Below are positions 13,567 to 13,803 of a stretch of 13,803 bases of DNA, one piece after another. The DNA lies in the NCBI GenBank assembly GCA_036554605.1, contig DATBMY010000375.1:1-13803 (forward strand), given 5' to 3'. Position numbers and translations under genes: made by a program. The notes beneath the pieces were generated by a model. It worked only from the letters and a program-made list of their open reading frames with translations. It made no database searches and was not told the origin of the DNA. The stretch is from DATBMY01 sp036554605. GTDB lineage: Bacteria; Acidobacteriota; Blastocatellia; UBA7656. How positions within the stretch are numbered: the stretch's first letter is position 1; every line of letters begins with the position of its first letter.

Positions 13567-13803
13567 CAATAGGAGCCTCTACAGGGAATGATAACCTGTA
13601 GAGTGGACGGTGCTGTATCGGTGAAACCTAAACCATAAAAGGCATGGCAACACCGAGGGAACCTGGTGCCACATCATACGAAGGATAAAGGTGATTTAGG
13701 AGTGCTGAAGGCACAGGCCGACCTGTGTTTTCAGGGCTATACAATACTGACTCCATGTACCGAGCATGCTCCTTTCGATCTGGTTGTTTATAAGGACGGC
13801 TTT
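13567..13803 (+). ncRNA. Group I intron in tRNA anticodon (tRNA/IC3-like; 3' part beyond window)
   Basis: This self-splicing ribozyme interrupts the tRNA. P1 is seen: C32-U33-U34-C pairs with GGAG (13572-13575), with a G-U wobble at U34 that marks the 5' splice site after 13566. P2 is a perfect nine-pair hairpin, 13577-13585 with 13595-13603. TCGGTG (13618-13623) pairs with CACCGA (13651-13656) as P4. GAAACCTAAACC and GGCATGGCAA between them match the J4/5-P5 region of cyanobacterial tRNA-Leu introns. P7, the P3 partner and P9 are not in the window, because an endonuclease frame begins in the P6 region. The insertion after U34 is the same place as in cyanobacterial tRNA-Leu(UAA). Confidence 0.85.
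13666..13803 (+). CDS. PD-(D/E)XK homing endonuclease in group I intron (partial)
   Basis: The frame is open from 13639 to the right edge. No ATG lies in it; GTG at 13666, six bases after GAGGG, is the best start, giving 46 visible residues. KDKGDLGVLKAQADL, then QGYTILTPCTEHAPFDLVVY and KDGF, match the N-terminal pattern of group I intron-encoded PD-(D/E)XK endonucleases (I-Ssp6803I type): KGD.G..K, GY....P..E..P(F/Y)DLVV. The Asp of PFDLVV is the expected metal ligand; the (D/E)XK part should follow in the next 15-20 residues outside the window. Such enzymes cut intron-less copies of the tRNA gene and spread the intron. The frame overlaps the intron RNA core near P6. Confidence 0.75.
   Translation, partial: MPHHTKDKGDLGVLKAQADLCFQGYTILTPCTEHAPFDLVVYKDGF

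Overview
The window looks like a piece of a bacterial chromosome of moderately high G+C. Gene content and style (split nuoAB, DUF2306 and bicupin secreted or membrane proteins, many small housekeeping-plus-accessory genes, TTGAC-17-TA promoters) suggest an Acidobacteriota-like soil bacterium. That placement is inference from family resemblance only; no marker gene in the window settles it.

Left part (1-2653): a minus-strand exported SPOR-domain protein runs off the left edge. After a ~550-base gap holding its likely promoter and an orphan terminator-like hairpin come two plus-strand genes: a PD-(D/E)XK-like protein of unknown function, then hypoxanthine phosphoribosyltransferase (hpt) behind an AT-rich control region.

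Middle part (2729-9717): nine minus-strand genes with mostly short gaps, read from a good promoter at 9689-9717: nuoA, nuoB (complex I), a hairpin with a T-rich tail, a MidA/NDUFAF7-type methyltransferase, modB and modC (molybdate permease and ATPase; no modA seen), a DEDDh exonuclease, a voltage-gated-type K+ channel, a DinB-like protein and an alpha/beta hydrolase. MidA-type enzymes are complex I assembly factors in eukaryotes, so their position after nuoAB is notable.

Right part (9781-13803): a secreted ankyrin-repeat protein, a complete tRNA-Pro(UGG) unit (promoter, tRNA, terminator), a 171-bp element with 46-bp imperfect terminal inverted repeats, a small tandem repeat, a DUF2306 membrane protein, a SnoaL-like protein and a secreted tandem-cupin protein. 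A degenerate copy of the 3' half of tRNA-Pro lies at 13430-13472, so 10817-13429 may be an old tRNA-integrated island.

The most interesting feature is at the right edge: a tRNA, most likely tRNA-Arg(UCU), is interrupted in its anticodon by a group I intron of the tRNA type. The intron carries the start of a PD-(D/E)XK homing endonuclease resembling the I-Ssp6803I family. The window ends inside the endonuclease, so the rest of the intron and the 3' exon are not visible.
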